Below are positions 59,723 through 64,000 of a DNA stretch of 64,000 nt, one piece after another. Positions within the stretch are counted from its first letter, which is position 1. Each line of letters begins with the position of its first letter. The stretch covers positions 1 through 64,000 of the forward strand of contig CAJNOI010000057.1 in the NCBI GenBank assembly GCA_905250115.1, written 5' to 3'. Both the position numbers and the translations under genes were made by a program. Under the pieces are notes generated by a model. That model saw only the letters and a list, made by a program, of their open reading frames with translations. It made no database searches and was not told the origin of the DNA. The DNA is from Adineta steineri. Taxonomy: Eukaryota; Rotifera; Eurotatoria; Adinetida; Adinetidae.

Positions 59723-62337
59723 AACAATTTATAAAATTCATTCTTTTTTCTTCTGTGCCCGTCTAACGTGTCGTTGATCTTTCACTACTTTTTTTTTCTT
59801 CTTGTTGTTCTGTTTTTTCTTCTTTTTTTATGATTATTATTCTGGACGACTAAATATGATCACAGATGAAAACTTGTTCATAATCAGAACTGTTAACCGT
59901 ATTCCAGACATAGAATCATTTTCTTACAAACATTTTCATTGAACAAAATCAGAAGTCACAAAGATTTTTACGGCAATATCATACAATAAACTAAGAAAGA
60001 AATATTACGTTATTTAAAATTTAAAGTATCGAGTTTTTTCTAAGCAATCTTGGGACAGGGCATGGAATATACGATAGTTCTATTCACATAGAATCGACAG
60101 AACGGTAGTTGCGATCTACTTTTGTTATTTTTTGGTATTACGAGATAACTCGTCTTATTTTCGTGACGAAGTGAACTCGAGACTACAACATGTTAAGCCT
60201 TGAATCTTTGGATGTGTACAATTAATTTAAATCAGTACTAATGAACATACTGAAACACGTAATGGAGTATATGAACGTTTTGAAAAATTATTTATTGTCA
60301 TTAACTAAGATTATCAATCAATTAATTCAGATATTCGTTCTACAATTTAAGTAACCCCTACCAAAGTACGAAATCAAGATAACGTTGAATAGAGCACAGT
60401 ACGGTACGTGATAGTACAGAATAATCAGGCATTCCGGCAAGATGTACCATGACAGGTTTCTGTTTGTAAAGATGACAAGGCTCTCATTTCTACAATGAAT
60501 AATGGACTTTAACTTTAAAGTACTGAAATCGATAACCCAGAACGAAATCTATAATTCTACATAGAGCCCAGGTCATTATATTTTATGGTTCGAAAGTTAT
60601 ACGCATATAAGTCATTCAACAGTAAAATAATCTTTATTATATTCTCTACTTCAACACATAAAACAATACAGATAAATAAAAATTGCATTTGTTTCTTTTG
60701 GTTCGTGTAATCATGTTGATTTCTTAGCAAGCACCTGTATTTAAGTCCACATCAGCTGGTAACTGTGATGGTTTTTTTCTGATAAAAAATCATTTTTAGA
60801 ATTTCAATCATATTCGTTAAATTCTTTTGTATAGCTGAATCGGTTAATTTACCTGTAATATCAACTGCACCATTCAATATAGCTAAACGATGTTCATTGT
60901 TTAAGATATTGTTACTAACTTATACGTATTCATTTAAATATTTCAGTAAGTAAATCATCAACTTTATTAATAATTCCAGCTTATATTTCAACAAATTTGC
61001 AATCATATCGAGAAATTCAAAAAAGAGCTTTCTAAACTTATTTTTTTTAAAGTACAACATCAGATTCATTCCCAATTAAAATAATTGATATCAAATGTTT
61101 TACTGGTGTTATTTTTATTAATTAAATCGCTATTTGAAAGGATAGACGTTCACAGTTTAGATAATTGACAAAAGATTTTAAATTCACCGATTATAATAAC
61201 TTTAAACTAGTTTTGTACATAAACTAACTGCTTGAATTGTTCTCAGTCTATTATTTTCTTCTTTTAGCTCTAAAAACTTTGTAGTTAATATTTATCTATT
61301 CTGAAGCATATTTCTAAGCTTACAACTTTCTTGATAAAAGAACCAATAGAATCAGTTTAAAACCATTTTGTAGTGCATGTTTTACTGGAGAAAACTTTAT
61401 TATTCTGAGTGACTCAAGATTTCTGATCCATTCCTTATATAGCACGAGATGAAAGAATTAATGGTATCGAAAACAATGCATTCCATCGTAGTTTATGAAA
61501 ATTTTTTCATTAAAATTAATAAACAAAAATTGTAATTATAAACATGTATCAGCACAAGAATTCCAACTTTTTATTAAATAATGTGAATTTAGATGTGAAG
61601 TTATTCTTAATCCAAAAGATCCATATCCTATATTGAATGCACCATATTAATTATATCTTAGTATGAAAATATCAAATAATAAGTTTATTGATGTATATAT
61701 ATAAGAATAAAATCTTATTGTCTATATGATATTTATGAAATCTTCTATTAAAAGTATCCGAGTTGGAATAATGATAAAAAACAATATTATGATGACATTT
61801 TGTGGAAATCCCTAAACAAGGAAAAAATAATATTAATATATTGCTTGCGGTTGATCTGTAAATGATCTTTCTAATGATCTTGAAAATGCATAAGTGTTGC
61901 CAGCTGTTGGCTTCCTAAGTCGGTGCAATAAATAGAAAGAAAAACAAATTGCCATTTTTATACTACTAGATAACAAGCAGATGATTCAAATACAATATTA
62001 CTAACTCTATTTTACTCATTTTCCTAATGAATTTATAGTCATGAAGAAAATAATATCGAATGGTGTCAGACAAGAGAAAGTAATGGTTCAAAATTGACCA
62101 ATTAGAATACAGTAAACAAAACTGTATCAGTCCTATCTGCCTGACATATGTGAGATAAAGACTATATTTGTTGTTCTATCTAATATTCTTCTTTTTTCTT
62201 GTTTTAATTGAAAAATATTTAATATTTTTGTTTCAAGATGATCCATCTCAATTACTGTCTACAATATATTTTGAAATAACCATATAAGAAAAAAAAGAAA
62301 TTACTTTTAAATAACAAAATATACAATCTATACTGAG
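59723..62337. other. intergenic with possible decayed coding fragment
   Basis: No intact gene. On the minus strand, 60900-60727 reads NNEHRLAILNGAVDITGKLT, then DSAIQKNLTNMIEIL, and after an intron-like break KKPSQLPADVDLNTGAC and stop. It is coherent enough to be an exon remnant of an unknown gene, but upstream text is full of stops. The rest is AT-rich. Confidence 0.35.
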
Positions 62338-63811
62338 ATGGATCCACCGGGTGATGATAATTCAACGACAGTACAAAAGCCATTAATGGATGTCACGGAA
62401 ACGGATGCCTATCGAGAAAAAATCATAGCATTTGTTAATCCAAAATCGTATGTTATTTAATATATATATTGTTTTGACAATATCTTTCAAAACCACAGAA
62501 AAAAAAAATCATTTTTTTTATTTAGTGGTGGTTTACAAGGTCAAGTAGTATTCGAACAATTACGAGCTCAAATAGGTGAAGCAAATGTTTATGATTTAGT
62601 TAAAGATCATGGTCCACAAAAAGGTTTAAAAGATAATCAACATGAAAAAAATTTACGAATTATTGGTTTGTATAAACTTATTCGTTTTTCATATAAAATA
62701 TAATTTTCAAATTTAAATAGCATGTGGTGGAGATGGTACAGTTGGTTGGGTTCTATCTGCACTTGATACATCACAAATGCAATATATGGATTTTATTAGT
62801 GTTGGTGTTATTCCATTAGGTACAGGTAATGATATGGCTAGATTTCTTGGCTGGGGTGTTGGTTATCGTGGTGAAGGATTAGGACCAGCTATACAATCAT
62901 TAGCTAAATCAGAATCACGTTTACTTGATCGATGGCAAATTGATGTTAAACCTACGGAAGATTCAGGAACTGCTAATTTAAAAGTCAGTTTTTATAAAAA
63001 TAAAAAAATTAATGAAAAATATTTTCTTTTAGATACCTCAACCTGTTTTTAATAATTATCTTAGTTTTGGTGCTGATGCACAGGTAAATTCTATTACAAC
63101 AATATTTTCACTGTTTTTTTCGAATATTATAGATTGCACTTGACTTTCATGAAAAACGTAATGCAAGTCCACGTCGTTATGCTAATCGATTATTTAATAA
63201 ATTAGCATATGGTTGTATTAGTTGGTATGTTAATTCTTCTATTTTGACATTTAACATTTTTTTTGTTTTATTAGTCATACATTTTTTGATCGTCGTTATT
63301 TATTTGGAAATATTGCTAGCCATTTTGAACTTCATGTTGATGGACGAAATATGGATGATGATCTACTTCGTTTTCGTCCTGATGCTATACTTATATTAAA
63401 TATAGCATCCTATGCTGCCGGAACAAATCCTTGGCAAGGCATTTATGATAATCTTTGGTGTGCTAGATCACAAGCTGATGATGATCGATTTCGTGAACAA
63501 AGTTGTTCAGATGGTTATTTAGAAATAATTGGTTTCAAACATTTTGAATTAGCAAGAATTCGTTTAGGACGTCGTGGTCATCGTATAGCTCAGGGTAGGA
63601 ATTTTTTTTCTTCTAATCACAAATTATAATTGAATTTTTATTAGGAAGTGAAATAAAATTAATTATGAGACGAGATGTACCGATGGAAATAGATGGTGAA
63701 CCTTTTTTACTTGGTCCTTGTCAAATAACAATAACACGTAAAAATCAAGCACGAATGATAATTACGGAAAAAAGTCAAGCTGCTCAACAAGTTCAAGCAA
63801 GACGTGTCTAA
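62338..63811 (+). CDS. diacylglycerol kinase, catalytic core only
   Basis: Seven exons: 62338-62447, 62526-62665, 62721-62983, 63033-63083, 63133-63224, 63275-63594, 63645-63811; 380 residues. The DAGK catalytic domain starts at about residue 28 (IIAFVNPKSGG), with the ATP-site motif ACGGDGTVGW and VIPLGTGNDMAR, followed by the accessory domain (FGADAQIALDFHEKR, NIASYAAGTNPW, SDGYLEIIGF). It phosphorylates diacylglycerol to phosphatidic acid. Animal DGKs normally carry C1 domains and often EF-hand, PH or ankyrin parts before the core; none is seen here or in the 2.6 kb upstream. The ATG at 62338 is the first in frame. Either a short DGK type or a gene lacking its regulatory exons. Confidence 0.9.
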
Positions 63812-64000
63812 AACTAATATCTCAAGAAATGATATGATTAGTCTAACTTTTAAATGTATCAATGAAATTTGTTCAACATGTCTAGTCATGTGACAAGAAA
63901 TTAATTCTACGGTGTTTTTTGTAGAAGAAAAATCTGAAAAAAATAAAATGCGAAATAAAAAAAAAATGTAGTCTATTATTTTCTTTCTTTCTTTCTCTTT
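63812..64000. other. 3' flank of the DGK gene
   Basis: AT-rich with an AATAAA word at 63939-63944 that could serve as a polyadenylation signal, ending in a pyrimidine repeat. Confidence 0.4.

Noticed and set aside
1..64000. tRNA, rRNA or spliced-leader RNA genes
   Set aside because: I looked for cloverleaf-type B-box words and GC-rich RNA blocks and found none I could support. A dedicated scan could still find one.

Overview
The window reads as nuclear DNA of a small metazoan. It is very AT-rich. Genes are split by introns of about 50-70 bp (GT..AG, often with a TTTAG acceptor), and conserved animal genes are present (PSMA3, SMU1, KPTN, glycogen phosphorylase, a DIDO1/PHF3 relative). I favour a bdelloid rotifer. 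The reasons are the intron style, F-box/LRR families, small palindromic patches of TGTGGG-like sequence (as I recall, TGTGGG is the bdelloid telomeric repeat), and splice acceptors directly abutting start codons (compatible with trans-splicing). Species is not determinable from the sequence alone. There are two assembly gaps (12533-12632 and 52341-52350).

Layout. 1-4.5 kb: a complete inhibitor-of-apoptosis gene (3 BIR + RING) on the minus strand behind gene-poor sequence. 4.5-13 kb: AT-rich, no convincing gene, dispersed repeats. 13.0-13.9 kb: a two-exon gene for an 82-residue secreted peptide with eight cysteines. 14.9-22.1 kb: a cluster of about ten related two-exon units (five intact, the rest decayed) encoding 77-112 residue proteins of a family I do not recognise. 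They have shared promoter blocks, small palindromes and a TGTGGG palindrome just past many stop codons. 22.4-25.9 kb: a glutamate carboxypeptidase II (M28B) gene broken into two pieces in swapped order, with the catalytic core missing. 26.3-30.1 kb: one uninterrupted 1248-codon gene joining an S-adenosylhomocysteine-hydrolase-like module to an NB-ARC-type ATPase and TPR repeats, an NLR/STAND-like architecture. 30.1-33.9 kb: three foldback elements and several TGTGGG patches.

From 33.9 kb on the region is mostly gene-dense and conserved: an F-box pseudogene, glycogen phosphorylase, a type II membrane EGF-serine protease, a DIDO1/PHF3-like PHD-TFIIS-SPOC protein, an F-box-LRR gene built from 13 one-repeat exons with a 141-bp period, SMU1, kaptin, proteasome subunit alpha-7 and a short diacylglycerol kinase.

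How it fits together. The left half looks like an accessory or subtelomere-like mosaic: small paralog arrays, gene fragments cut at TGTGGG patches, foldback DNA and an NLR-like gene. The right half is core metabolic, splicing, proteasome and nutrient-sensing genes. The most promising undescribed items are the SAHH-like/NB-ARC/TPR gene, the small two-exon gene family with its palindromic control elements, and the TGTGGG palindromes at gene breakpoints.
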